From contig CACZZN010000006.1 in NCBI GenBank assembly GCA_902785705.1, forward strand, positions 1 through 63,585: a stretch of 63,585 nt of DNA, written 5' to 3'. Under the pieces are notes generated by a model. The model was given only the letters and a program-made list of their open reading frames with translations. It was not told the origin of the DNA and searched no databases. Below, in pieces: positions 54,602-63,495 of the stretch; position 1 is the stretch's first letter; every line of letters begins with the position of its first letter. The position numbers and the translations under genes are program-made. Source of the stretch: an uncultured Veillonellaceae bacterium (GTDB taxonomy: Bacteria; Bacillota; Negativicutes; Selenomonadales; Selenomonadaceae).

Positions 54602-56242
54602 TTGAGAGGTATTTGGAAAGTCGTAGTTGTTCTTTGCTGTTTTTTTGTGGTGGCCGCGCCGATGGCGGACGCGAAGAAGAAGGATCCGAACATTAAGCGG
54701 ATCATTTATATTCCGCACGATAGCCGTCCCATTTCGGATCAGCAGACAGCAGATGTCGCGAAGCGGCTGGGATATGAGGTATTGGTTCCGCCCAAGAAAC
54801 TTCTGGGGAACCGGCAGGATTTGGGGCACCCTGATGAACTGTGGAAGTGGCTCAGGGAGAATGCCAAGGATGCGGATGCTGCGATTGTTTCTTCGGATTC
54901 CATGATTTATGGCAGTCTTGTAGGTTCCAGAAAACACACCTATTCATCCAAGGAACTTTTGCAGCGTGCAGATGAGCTGAAAAAGTTTCATGACAAGAAT
55001 CCCAAGGTGCAATTATACGTTTTTGGATCGATCATGCGTACACCGCGCAGCGGCGTGGACTCCGGACGTGAGGAGCCGGAATATTATCGGAGCTACGGCT
55101 CGGATATTTTTCGCTATACCGCCCTCCAGGACAAGCGGGAGATGGAGGGGCTGACACGGCGTGAGGAAAAAGAGGCAGCCTTTCTGGAAAAGTTGATTCC
55201 GAAAAGCGCTCTCAAGGACTGGCTGGGCAGGCGTGAGCGGAATTTTTCCATCAATCAGCGCCTGATCGACATGGCGAAGGCATCCTTCTGCCGTTATCTT
55301 TTGCTGGGGAAGGACGACAACGCGCCCTATTCCCGGACGCACATGGAAAGCCGCCATCTGCTCGAATATGCCAAAGGGCTGCGGGAGTCGCAGTTCCAGA
55401 CGATGGATGGTATCGATGAGGTCGGCATGCTGCTTTTGACGCGTGCCGTGAATGATATCCGGCAGAACGTCCCGACCGTTTTCGTGCGGTATAATTGGGG
55501 ACGAGGGCCGAACACGGTGCCGGCTTACTCCGACGAGAAGATCAGCCAATCCATCAACTCGGCCGTTCTTGCCGCAGGGGCTGCGCAGACCACCTCGCCG
55601 GAAAAGGCGGATCTGGTTCTGACGGTCAATACCAATCCCAATGGCAGAACCTATGCCGCGAATGACTTCTTCAACGATGGAAGCCCGCGGGAAGGCACGA
55701 AATATTTTGCGGATATTGTGGCGGATTATGTGGCGAAGGGATATCCGGTGGCGCTGGCCGATGTGGCATTCGGGAATGGATCGGATAACGCGCTGATGGA
55801 AGAGCTCAAGGCCAGAGGGCTGCTCTTCAAGCTGAAAGCCTATGCAGGATGGAACACACCTGTGAACAGCACGGGTTTCGTGATCGGAGCGGGTATCCTG
55901 ACAAAGTATATGACGGATTCGGATGTGGATGCCCTGCTGTTGACCCGCTATTTGGATGACTGGGCCTATCAGGCAAACGTGCGCTCTGTCATGGCACGTC
56001 AGCTCACATGGCTGCGCGGAGATGGTGTCTACGGAAGTCTGGATGAAAAGAAGCAGAGTGTCCAACAGCGCACGGCGCAGCTGCTGACGCGATTCGTGGC
56101 GGACAATCTGCCCCCGTTTGAAGAATTGAAAGAGCTGCGGGTGGATTTCCCGTGGAATCGCATGTTTGAGGCGGATATCCAGCGGGGCAGGGGAGGCTGG
56201 GAAAAGTCCCTGCTCAAGCTGAGATCAGGAGAATGGGAATAG
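54602..56242 (+). CDS. DUF4127 family protein, exported
   Basis: A 546-residue DUF4127 protein from the TTG at 54602 (AAAGGAAG seven bases upstream). A signal peptide (VVVLCCFFVVAAPMADA) leads the mature part. Family motifs are IYIPHDSRPIS, SSDSMIYGSLVGSRKH, FGSIMRTPRSG and LLGKDDNAPYSRTHMES. The function of the family is not established; conserved Asp/His motifs suggest an enzyme. It follows the DUF2225 gene in an operon and ends at a bidirectional terminator. Confidence 0.9.
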   Translation: MRGIWKVVVVLCCFFVVAAPMADAKKKDPNIKRIIYIPHDSRPISDQQTADVAKRLGYEVLVPPKKLLGNRQDLGHPDELWKWLRENAKDADAAIVSSDSMIYGSLVGSRKHTYSSKELLQRADELKKFHDKNPKVQLYVFGSIMRTPRSGVDSGREEPEYYRSYGSDIFRYTALQDKREMEGLTRREEKEAAFLEKLIPKSALKDWLGRRERNFSINQRLIDMAKASFCRYLLLGKDDNAPYSRTHMESRHLLEYAKGLRESQFQTMDGIDEVGMLLLTRAVNDIRQNVPTVFVRYNWGRGPNTVPAYSDEKISQSINSAVLAAGAAQTTSPEKADLVLTVNTNPNGRTYAANDFFNDGSPREGTKYFADIVADYVAKGYPVALADVAFGNGSDNALMEELKARGLLFKLKAYAGWNTPVNSTGFVIGAGILTKYMTDSDVDALLLTRYLDDWAYQANVRSVMARQLTWLRGDGVYGSLDEKKQSVQQRTAQLLTRFVADNLPPFEELKELRVDFPWNRMFEADIQRGRGGWEKSLLKLRSGEWE

Positions 56243-56252
56243 GAACGAAAAA

Positions 56253-56295
56253 GGCAGCATCGCGGTTTTTCCTGCGATGCTGCCTTGTGTTTTGC
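56253..56295. terminator. Bidirectional terminator between the DUF4127 gene and serC
   Basis: GGCAGCATCGC (56253-56263) pairs with GCGATGCTGCC (56274-56284). AAAAA before it and TTGTGTTTT after it give U-tracts in both directions, serving the converging DUF4127 and serC genes. Confidence 0.8.
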
Positions 56296-56305
56296 GAGTC
56301 CGGGA

Positions 56306-57397
56306 TCAAGCGTTTGCCTTGCGGAATTTTTCCATGAAATCGGCAAGCGCCTCGCAGCCTTCGTATGGCATGGCATTGTAGATGGAGGTACGCATGCCGC
56401 CGACACTGCGGTGTCCCTTGGTGCCGCCCAGCCCGTTTTCCAGCGCCTCTGCGGCGAATTTCTTTTCCAGTTCCTCACTTGGCAGACGGAAGGTCACGTT
56501 CATGAGGGAACGGCTGTCCTTGTCCGCATGGCCGCGGTAGAAACCGTTGGAATTGTCGATTGCGTCATAGACGATTTTTGCTTTCTTTGCGTTGCGCTCC
56601 GCCATGACGGAGAGACCGCCCTGCGCTTTGATCCATGCGGCGACTTTGCCCACCATGTAGATGCAGAACGCAGGCGGGGTATTGTAGAGGGAGTTCTTGG
56701 CGTAGAAGGTGTCATAGCGAAGCATGGTCGGGAGTGTCTCACGGCTTTTTTCTATGAGGGATTTCTTCGCGACGACCAGAACGACGCCTGCAGGGCCGAG
56801 ATTTTTCTGCACGCCCGCATAGATGAAGTCGAATTTTTTGAAATCCAGCGGGCGGGACAACATGTCGGAGGACATATCCGCAAAGAGGGGAACGCCCTTC
56901 GTGTCCGGGATGTAGTGGTACTCCGTGCCGTAGATGGTGTTGTTGTAGCAGAGATGCACATAGGCGGCATCCGGGTTGATCTTCAGCTCCTCCTGTGTCG
57001 GGATGTGACGGAAGTTCACGTCCTTGCTGGAGGCGGCAATCTCGCCGACGCCCAGAAGTTCTGCTTCCTTATACGCTTTGGAGGCAAAGCTGCCGGAAAG
57101 CACATAGCTGCCGGGATGCTCCTTGGAAGCAAAATTCATGGGTATCATGTCGAACTGCAGGCTGGCGCCGCCCTGAATGAAGAGCACATCATAGTCATCG
57201 CCAAGCCCCATGAGCTCCTTGACATCGGCCTTGGTCTGATTGTGGATTTCGTCGTACTGCTTCGCACGATGGCTGATCTCCAGAATGGACATGCCGCTTT
57301 CACGGAAATTCAGGAATTCCGCCTGGGCCTCCTTCAGCACAGGCAGCGGCAGCATGGCCGGTCCGGGATTAAAGTTATAGATACGATTTGCTTCCAA
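56306..57397 (-). CDS. serC: Phosphoserine aminotransferase
   Basis: A 363-residue PLP aminotransferase that makes 3-phosphoserine in serine synthesis. The TTG at 57397 gives the family start EANRIYNFNPGPAMLP, with GGGGGG eight bases upstream; the frame stays open further back without support. Visible motifs are ISHRAKQYDEIH, the cofactor Lys in AGVQKNLGPAG, and ADMSSD. It is divergent from serA, the next step's partner, across a repeat-rich gap of 525 bases. Confidence 0.94.
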   Translation of the reverse strand: MEANRIYNFNPGPAMLPLPVLKEAQAEFLNFRESGMSILEISHRAKQYDEIHNQTKADVKELMGLGDDYDVLFIQGGASLQFDMIPMNFASKEHPGSYVLSGSFASKAYKEAELLGVGEIAASSKDVNFRHIPTQEELKINPDAAYVHLCYNNTIYGTEYHYIPDTKGVPLFADMSSDMLSRPLDFKKFDFIYAGVQKNLGPAGVVLVVAKKSLIEKSRETLPTMLRYDTFYAKNSLYNTPPAFCIYMVGKVAAWIKAQGGLSVMAERNAKKAKIVYDAIDNSNGFYRGHADKDSRSLMNVTFRLPSEELEKKFAAEALENGLGGTKGHRSVGGMRTSIYNAMPYEGCEALADFMEKFRKANA

Positions 57398-57500
57398 AGA
57401 AAAAACCCCCCATATGATCCAATATTCTTTCCACAGGTACATATGCGGTATATGTACCGTTCCTATTCTATATCGTAAGGGATGGAAAAGCAAGGGATTT

Positions 57501-57607
57501 CATGTAAGGGCGTGTGGACACCAAAGGTGTCCGGTAAGTTTACTACGAAAATCCAAGAAATCAAGTCCGAAGGACGCAGATTGATTGGCAATTTTCGTGT
57601 AAGGGCG
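57501..57607 (-). repeat. Inverted copy of the 93-bp repeat
   Basis: CATGTAAGGGCG at 57501, GGACACC-AAA-GGTGTCC and TTTACTACGAAAAT match the units at 30132-30381 in reverse orientation; CGTGTAAGGGCG starts a second unit edge at 57596. It lies between serC and serA. Confidence 0.8.
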
Positions 57608-57728
57608 TAGCGACACGGAGTTAGTCCCGTCAGGGATGCAAAACATCGTTTTGCACGGAGTTTGCTATGGAAAAATCTGTCGGGTTGCGTTATAATTGTT
57701 CTGTGCCGCTCAGGCAGATTACCGTTTG

Positions 57729-57897
57729 CATAAGGAACTGTTCATAAATAACTTCTACATTTCGCTTGTCCAAATCCGCCAATACTGCGTCAGGAAAAAC
57801 TCGACGTAGCTCTGCTACGACTTCGTTTTCCCTTCCTTGTCTTGGCGAATTTGCCCTGCGCGACTCTGTAAAATTTATTTCTTCACAGTTCCTAAGG
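57729..57897. mobile_element. MITE-like element with TAAGGAACTG ends
   Basis: About 168 bp: ATAAGGAACTG on the left pairs with CAGTTCCTAAG on the right, and imperfect pairing continues for about 80 bases inward (AAATAA/TTATTT, GCCAA/TTGGC) to a central GACGTAGC-TCT-GCTACG palindrome, which is shared with the element at 32101-32257. It ends 26 bases before serA and must be in its leader or carry its promoter. Confidence 0.65.
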
Positions 57898-57923
57898 ACA
57901 AGAAAAAGAGGAGAGGTTTCCAG

Positions 57924-59507
57924 ATGAAGGTTTTGGCAGCAGATGGCATTTCACCGAAGGGCATTGAGCTCTTGCAGCAGGATTTTGACGTTGTGGTAAA
58001 GGACAAGCTTCCGGCAGAGGAGCTTTTGGAGATAATTCCTGAGTTCGACGCGCTTCTGGTGCGCTCCGCTTCCAAGGTGACGGCCGAAGTCATCGAAAAG
58101 GCGGCAAAACTCAAGATTATCGGGCGCGCAGGCGTGGGCGTGGACAATATCGATATTCCCGCGGCAACCGCAAAGGGCATCATCGTGATCAATTCTCCGG
58201 GCGGTAATACCATTGCTGCAACGGAGCATACCATGGCCATGATGCTGTCCATGGCGCGCAACATCCCCATAGCGAACGAGACCACGCAGAAGGGCGAGTG
58301 GAATCGCAAGAAGTATGTGGGCGTCGAGCTCAAGGGGAAGACCTTGGGAGTCATCGGCATGGGGCGTATCGGCAGCGGCGTCGCAAAGCGCGCGCTGGCG
58401 TTCGATATGGATGTCATTGCCTATGATCCGTATATCAATGAGGAGCGTGCGCATGACCTCGGTGTGACCGTCGGAACGCTGGACGATGTGGTTTCCAAGG
58501 CGGATTTCATCACGGTGCACATGCCGCTGACCCCCGACACGAAGAATATGATCTCGATGGAGCAGATGAAGAAGATGAAGCAGGGCGTGCGCCTCGTGAA
58601 CTGTGCGCGCGGCGGCATCATCAACGAAGAGGACTTGGCGCAGGCCGTGAAGGACGGCATTGTGGCAGGCGCTGCCATCGATGTGTTCACGAGCGAGCCG
58701 CTTCCTGCGGACCACCCGCTTCTGGGCGTTCCGGGCATTGTCGTGACGCCTCATTTGGGGGCTTCCACGGTGGAGGCGCAGATCGGCGTTTCCATTGACG
58801 TCGCGGAGGGCGTAAAAGCCGCATTGCACGGAGAGCCCGTCGCTACGGCGGTCAACATGGCGCCGGTCTCCCCGCAGGTCATGAAGGTCATCAGCCCATA
58901 TCTTACCCTTGCGGAGCGCCTTGGCTGCACGCTTTGCTCGCTGGCGGAAGGCCCCATCAAGAATGTGGAGGTCACCTATACGGGGGAGATCACGGAGGTC
59001 AATACCAAACTGCTCACGACAGCCGTCATCAAGGGCATGCTGAATCCGGTGATGGAGAAGGAAGTCAATTATGTGAATGCTCCCGGTTTTGCGAAGGAGC
59101 GCAATATCAAGATCAAGGAAATCAAGTCCAAGGAGAGCGAGGACTTTGCGAATCTCATTACCGTGCGCATCCAGGCAGGCGGCAAAGAATTCTCTGTGCA
59201 GGGAACTCTGTTCGGCAATGAGGGGCGTATCGTGCGCATCAACCGGTTCCGCGTGGATGTCGATCCCCATGCGCGCATCTTGATCTGTCCGCATATCAAC
59301 CGCCCCGGCGTGATCGGCGTTGTCGGATCGCTGATGGGGGAAGCGGGAATCAATATCTCGGGCATGCAGGTAGGAAAGACCGATGTGGAGGGAACCAACC
59401 TCATGGTGCTTTCCGTTGATCATGACATTCCGGCAGATGTGCTTGCGAAGGTCAAAGCCATCGATGGCATTTTTGATGCGAAGCTCGTGAATTTCTACGC
59501 GATTTAA
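57924..59507 (+). CDS. serA: D-3-phosphoglycerate dehydrogenase
   Basis: A 527-residue NAD-dependent enzyme for the first step of serine synthesis. NAD site GMGRIGSGVAKRA (about residues 150-162), active-site Arg, Glu and His positions in CARGGIINEEDL, AIDVF and PHLGAST, then an ASB intervening domain (about 320-450) and a C-terminal ACT domain (NRPGVIGVVGSLMGEAGINI). The ATG at 57924 has GAGGAGAGG eight bases upstream. Length is that of the long, serine-regulated class. A terminator follows. Confidence 0.95.
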   Translation: MKVLAADGISPKGIELLQQDFDVVVKDKLPAEELLEIIPEFDALLVRSASKVTAEVIEKAAKLKIIGRAGVGVDNIDIPAATAKGIIVINSPGGNTIAATEHTMAMMLSMARNIPIANETTQKGEWNRKKYVGVELKGKTLGVIGMGRIGSGVAKRALAFDMDVIAYDPYINEERAHDLGVTVGTLDDVVSKADFITVHMPLTPDTKNMISMEQMKKMKQGVRLVNCARGGIINEEDLAQAVKDGIVAGAAIDVFTSEPLPADHPLLGVPGIVVTPHLGASTVEAQIGVSIDVAEGVKAALHGEPVATAVNMAPVSPQVMKVISPYLTLAERLGCTLCSLAEGPIKNVEVTYTGEITEVNTKLLTTAVIKGMLNPVMEKEVNYVNAPGFAKERNIKIKEIKSKESEDFANLITVRIQAGGKEFSVQGTLFGNEGRIVRINRFRVDVDPHARILICPHINRPGVIGVVGSLMGEAGINISGMQVGKTDVEGTNLMVLSVDHDIPADVLAKVKAIDGIFDAKLVNFYAI

Positions 59508-59536
59508 CACTGATGTAAATGAAAATGATATGCAAC

Positions 59537-59571
59537 AAGGGTCTTGGCGGCTGCCAAGACCCTTGCTTGTT
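59537..59571 (+). terminator. Rho-independent terminator of serA
   Basis: AAGGGTCTTGGC pairs with GCCAAGACCCTT around GGCT, followed by GCTTGTT. It also lies just past the end of the convergent flavin reductase gene. Confidence 0.75.
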
Positions 59572-59583
59572 ACGGTGAGTCTC

Positions 59584-60165
59584 TCACCTGACAAAGTTGG
59601 TGAACACTTTTTTCTCAGCGCGCGGCTGCTCGACGCCTGCTTTTTTGCCTGCTTCAATGCTCTTCAGGAGCCACGCCATATTCCTGCCGAGAATCCGCAT
59701 GATTTGCACGCCTTCCTCGTCTGCCTTCACATCCTCCGGCTTGGCTCCATGCACCATGTTCCAATAGCGTGAGGACACGATCGGCATTTCCGCATAGGTG
59801 AAATACTTGTTCAAAGCATCCAGTGTCGCTGTGGTTCCGGCGCGTCTTGCGGATGCAATCGCTGCGGCAGGTTTCAGCCGCAAATCCGCCTCGGCCAGCA
59901 TGAACAGGCGATCCAGTATGGCTGTGATTTCGCCGGAAGCTCCGGCAAAGTACACCGGAGAACCAACGACAAGGCCATCCGCATTTTTCAGCCGGTCGCG
60001 TATGTCTTTGACGATATTATCGATATTTCCGCTTACCGCGTCCCTCCCAACGTGAAGGATCTCAGTCTCGATCCCGGCTTCCCCCAGTCCTTTTGCGACC
60101 TCTGACAAGGCAGTGAACGTGCAGCCCTTTTCTCTTCTGCTCCCATTCAGCATCAATACTTTCAT
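59584..60165 (-). CDS. NADPH-dependent FMN reductase / flavodoxin-fold protein
   Basis: A 193-residue flavodoxin-like protein. The FMN phosphate loop is NGSRREKGCT, a later flavin contact is GSPVYFAGASGE, and A-R-R-A-G (ASARRAGTTAT) follows, as in NADPH-dependent FMN reductases and iron-sulfur flavoproteins. No Cys cluster typical of the latter is complete (one Cys in GCT). The ATG at 60165 is preceded by AAGGAGTG in the minus direction. It converges with serA. Confidence 0.87.
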   Translation of the reverse strand: MKVLMLNGSRREKGCTFTALSEVAKGLGEAGIETEILHVGRDAVSGNIDNIVKDIRDRLKNADGLVVGSPVYFAGASGEITAILDRLFMLAEADLRLKPAAAIASARRAGTTATLDALNKYFTYAEMPIVSSRYWNMVHGAKPEDVKADEEGVQIMRILGRNMAWLLKSIEAGKKAGVEQPRAEKKVFTNFVR

Positions 60166-60191
60166 GATCAGTCACTCCTTCGTTGATGTGA

Positions 60192-60218
60192 GGAAACGCT
60201 GAATGAATCAGCGCTTCC
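60192..60218. repeat. GGAAACGCTGA palindromic element
   Basis: GGAAACGCTGA-ATGAA-TCAGCGCTTCC, nearly the same as at 4760-4786. It lies in the divergent region between the flavin reductase and nitroreductase genes. Confidence 0.65.
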
Positions 60219-60366
60219 GTAGGTACTTCCATCAGACAGTATTCGACACAGGATGTGCAATTCCTGCCTTTGCCGTTTGCAGGAAAATCCGTGGAAATGG
60301 CGAATGATAACTACGGGAGTTGATAGTTTCTGATTGTTGATATGGTGTCTTAGGGAGGTTTTTCGT

Positions 60367-60882
60367 ATGGATTTCTTGGAACTCGCAAAAAAGCGCTACT
60401 CTTGCAAACGGTATCAGCCGGACAAGGGAGTAGAGAAAGAGAAGCTGGACAAGATTCTGGCAGCGGGACAGGCAGCCCCTACTGCCAAAAACAGCCAGCC
60501 GCAGCACATTTACGTCATGCAGTCCGAAGAGGCGTTGAAGATTGTTGACAGCCTGACTCCCTGCCGCTATGGCGCGCCTGTCGTGTTGGCAGTAACCTAT
60601 GACAGTAATCAGGAATTTGTCTATCCGGGCGAAAAATACGCTTCCGGCGTGGAAGACGCCAGCATCGTCGCAACGCACATGATGCTGATGGCGGCTGCCG
60701 AGGGCGTTGACAGCTGTTGGCTGAATTTCTTCGACCCGGACAAAGCGGCTGAGGCCATGAAGCTGCCCGCAAGTGAAAAAGTGGTGTTGCTGATGGATCT
60801 GGGATATGCCGCTGAGGGGACCCGCCCCACGCCGACGCACGAAAAGACAAAGCTCATCGAGGAACTGGTTTCCTATTGCTGA
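60367..60882 (+). CDS. Nitroreductase family protein
   Basis: A 171-residue FMN-dependent nitroreductase-fold protein. The N-terminal LAKKRYSCKRYQPDKGV has the family R-S-x-R-x-F pattern modified to Y-S-C-K-R-Y, the middle has AAPTAKNSQP, and VVLLMDLGYAAEG lies near the end, with a short Rossmann-like core. GGGAGG precedes the ATG at 60367. Flavin-dependent reduction of nitro compounds or quinones is likely; the substrate is unknown. Confidence 0.9.
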   Translation: MDFLELAKKRYSCKRYQPDKGVEKEKLDKILAAGQAAPTAKNSQPQHIYVMQSEEALKIVDSLTPCRYGAPVVLAVTYDSNQEFVYPGEKYASGVEDASIVATHMMLMAAAEGVDSCWLNFFDPDKAAEAMKLPASEKVVLLMDLGYAAEGTRPTPTHEKTKLIEELVSYC

Positions 60883-60895
60883 TGTCCGGAAAGCG

Positions 60896-61618
60896 TCATT
60901 TGGTGCGGATTGCCGTGTCCTGGAAACAGAAAAAATCAGGGCGGTGGCGGGATTGGGTGTATTCGAACTGGATGCCGTCGGCGTTGAAAACGCGGCCTGT
61001 GATGACGGCCAGGCAGTTATAGTCGCCAAGCGCCAAATAGGTCTCATCCTCGCGGGTCGCATGTTCCACGGTCATATGGCGGCGGCTGGTCGCGATGGGC
61101 ATGCCAAGCTCATTTTCGATGTAGTCGTAAATGGATTTTTCCGCAATCGTAACGGTAAGGTTCGGGACGAGTTCCTGCAGGAAAAAATTGATATCGAGAA
61201 TCAGGGGCTGGCCGTCCAGATAGCGGATGCGATGCAGCTCGTAAAGCAGGCTTCCTTCGGGGAAGCCTGTTTTTTTTGCTATCACGCGGGTGGCAGAAAG
61301 CTCTTCCAACCGGATCACCTTGGTGTGTGTCGTAAGGTGATTCCGAGCCGCGGACTCTTTGAAGGATTCGATGCCGCCAATCAGGAATTCGCTCTGTGGC
61401 ACGGGAGTATAGATCACGCGCACGCCTTTCCCGTGCATGGGCTGAAGATAGCCGATGCTCGCAAGCTCCGACAGCGCGCGGCGGATCGTGTTGCGGGAAC
61501 AGCCATATACCTCGGTCAGCCTGTTTTCCGATGGCATCAGATCCTGATAGGCATATTCCTCCTGTTCAATCTTATGCTTGAGATCGTGGTAGATGGATTC
61601 GTATTTTGCTTTCGGCAT
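60896..61618 (-). CDS. treR: GntR-family transcriptional regulator, TreR-like
   Basis: A 240-residue repressor with an N-terminal GntR winged helix (YHDLKHKIEQEEYAYQDLMP, ENRLTEVYGCSRNTIRRALS) and a UTRA effector domain (LYELHRIRYLDGQPLILDIN). It is divergent from the treP remnant, whose promoter region holds two matched palindromes. The HTH/UTRA pair next to trehalose genes fits TreR, which responds to trehalose 6-phosphate. Confidence 0.85.
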   Translation of the reverse strand: MPKAKYESIYHDLKHKIEQEEYAYQDLMPSENRLTEVYGCSRNTIRRALSELASIGYLQPMHGKGVRVIYTPVPQSEFLIGGIESFKESAARNHLTTHTKVIRLEELSATRVIAKKTGFPEGSLLYELHRIRYLDGQPLILDINFFLQELVPNLTVTIAEKSIYDYIENELGMPIATSRRHMTVEHATREDETYLALGDYNCLAVITGRVFNADGIQFEYTQSRHRPDFFCFQDTAIRTK

Positions 61619-61639
61619 GGTGTCATCTCCTCTTGTTCA

Positions 61640-61682
61640 TACGAATTTGTGCATTCATACGAATTTTTTTACGAATTTGTGC
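61640..61682. promoter_or_regulatory. Three direct repeats of TACGAATTT(GTGC)
   Basis: TACGAATTTGTGC at 61640-61652 and 61670-61682 and TACGAATTT at 61658-61666, spaced 18 and 12 bases apart. They lie between the treR start and the treP promoter, and could be treR regulatory sites. Confidence 0.4.
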
Positions 61683-61711
61683 CTATTATACAACAAAAAA
61701 TTTTTTTATGC

Positions 61712-61766
61712 TTGACTTGTTCAAACAAGTGTGGTTAAATATCCATAGAAAGCTTGTTTAAACAAG
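61712..61766 (+). promoter_or_regulatory. treP promoter with two palindromic operators
   Basis: TTGACT at 61712-61717 and TTAAAT at 61735-61740 (17-base spacer). A palindrome ACTTGTTCAAACAAGT (61715-61730) overlaps the -35 box and spacer, and CTTGTTTAAACAAG (61753-61766) lies downstream of the -10 box. Centres are 37 bases apart. The likely binder is the divergent TreR-like protein. Confidence 0.75.
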
Positions 61767-61808
61767 TTTGGCAAATTAACCGACACGGACAGAATGGGGA
61801 GAGGGAGC

Positions 61809-62507
61809 ATGGGACAGTATGAGCAGGATTCCAAGGAACTTTTGCGGCTCGTAGGCGGCAGGGAAAACATCGCGGCGGTGTCGCACTGCATGACGCGGAT
61901 GCGTTTTGTGTTGGGGGACCCGGGAAAGGCGGATGTGAAGGGCATCGAGGCCATGAAGGTGGTCAAGGGCAGCTTCACGCAGGCAGGACAGTTTCAGGTC
62001 ATCATCGGCAATACGGTGGCGGAATTCTACAACGATTTCGTGAAGGTGGCAGGTATCGAGGGAGTCTCAAAGGACGCAGTGAAGCAAGCGGCGCAGCAGA
62101 ACCAGAATGTATTGCAGCGGGCGGTGGCCGTGATCGCGGAAATCTTTGCGCCGTTGATTCCGGCGATTATCTGCGGAGGTCTGATCTTGGGGTTCCGCAA
62201 CTGCATCGACCAGCTGGCGCTCTTTGAAAACGGCACGAAGACACTGGTGCAGATCAGTCAGTTCTGGGCGGGCATGGATAGTTTCCTCTGGCTGATCGGT
62301 GAGGCGGTGTTCCACATGCTGCCGGTTGGTATCTGCTGGTCAGTGGTCAAGAAGATGGGCGGCACGCAGATGCTTGGCATTGTTTTGGGGCTCACGCTGG
62401 TTTCGGGCCAGCTCCTGAACGCTTATGCGGTGGCGACCACTCCGGCGGACAAGATGCCCTTCTGGGATTTCGGGTACTTCACGGTGCATCCGCTATTCCA
62501 ACCCTGA
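61809..62507 (+). pseudogene. treP: Truncated PTS trehalose transporter EIIBC (treP, 3' part deleted)
   Basis: About 232 codons remain of a gene usually near 470. The EIIB domain is intact, with the phosphorylated Cys in SHCMTRMRF, and the EIIC domain starts normally (EIFAPLIPAIICGGL, GGTQMLGIVLGLTLVSGQLLNAY) but ends at WDFGYFTV, where the sequence jumps into the treC-like gene out of frame and meets a stop. The transport domain is thus lost. ATG at 61809 with GGGGAGAGGGAG upstream. Confidence 0.8.
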
Positions 62508-63378
62508 GGAGAAGGAGCTCGCCATGGTATTCAGTTTCCATCACCTGAAGGTGGACTACAGGGACGGAAAAAAATGGGAGCTGATGGATGCGGATATCCC
62601 TGCGCTCAAGCAGCTTTTTGCGGACTGGCAGCTGGGCATGCAGGAGGGGGGAGGCTGGAACGCGCTCTTTTACAACAATCACGATCAGCCCCGCGTGGTA
62701 TCGCGTTTCGGAGATGATAAAAAGTATTGGAAGGAGTCCGCGAAGATGCTTGCCGCAAGCATCCACTTCATGCGCGGCACGCCCTATGTCTATCAGGGCG
62801 AGGAAATCGGCATGACCAATGCGGGGTATCAGGCCATCGAAGAATATTCCGACGTGGAGAGCCTGAACTATTACGGGATCCTGCGCAGGGAAGGGAAATC
62901 GGAGCAGGAAGCGCTGCATATCATTGGGGAGAGATCCCGCGATAACGGGCGCACGCCGATGCAGTGGACGGCGGGAGCATATGCGGGATTCTCGGAGGTG
63001 GAACCCTGGCTTTCCATTCCGGAGAACCACCGCTGCATCAATGCGGAACTGGAACAGCAGGATGAGGATTCCATCTGGCAGTTTTACCGGAGGCTCATTG
63101 CCCTGCGAAAGGAGCGCAAGGTCATCGCAGAGGGAAAAATCGAGTTCATGGAGTGCGAGAATCCCGATGTGCTTTCCTATCGTCGATGGAACGAGCAGGA
63201 GGAATTGGCGGTACTCTGCAATTTTCGGGGAAAACATGCAGGCCTGCTGGGGATAAGCCCTGCAGATTACGAGCGGGAGGGCTGGCAAAAGCTTATAGGG
63301 AACTATGATGGCAGCGAAGAGAGGCTTCGGCCCTTTGAGGTGTTGGTGTATACACGGGAAAAGCGTACAAAACAATGA
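62488..63378 (+). pseudogene. treC: Truncated trehalose-6-phosphate hydrolase (treC, 5' part deleted)
   Basis: About 296 codons of the C-terminal part of a GH13 enzyme: IRYSNPEEKEL, VFSFHHLKVDY, NNHDQPRVVSRFGD with the catalytic Asp, QGEEIGM, DNGRTPMQW and a C-terminal beta domain. The first ~260 residues, including the nucleophile region, are missing. The junction with treP lies at about 62485-62488. An internal ATG at 62524 with AAGGAG could start translation of a fragment, but the active site would be incomplete. Confidence 0.8.
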
Positions 63379-63426
63379 TTCCCGCAGCCGGCATGGAGCG
63401 CCGCTCGCTCCCGCCCGAAAAATTAA

Positions 63427-63452
63427 GAAAGCGCTGAATGAATCGGTGTTGC
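63427..63452. repeat. Degenerate GGAAACGCTGA palindromic element
   Basis: GAAAGCGCTGAATGAATCGG then TGTTGCTTT is a decayed relative of the elements at 4760 and 60192. Confidence 0.45.
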
Positions 63453-63495
63453 TTTAAAATAAGCCGCACCATGAACCAAACATGTCATTGATATG

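Noticed and set aside
57501..57923. Riboswitch upstream of serA
   Set aside because: The gap is fully explained by a repeat copy and a MITE; no known serine-linked riboswitch core or terminator was visible.
62425..63378. A treP-treC fusion enzyme
   Set aside because: The two halves are in different frames and the first has a stop right after the junction, so no fusion protein can be made.
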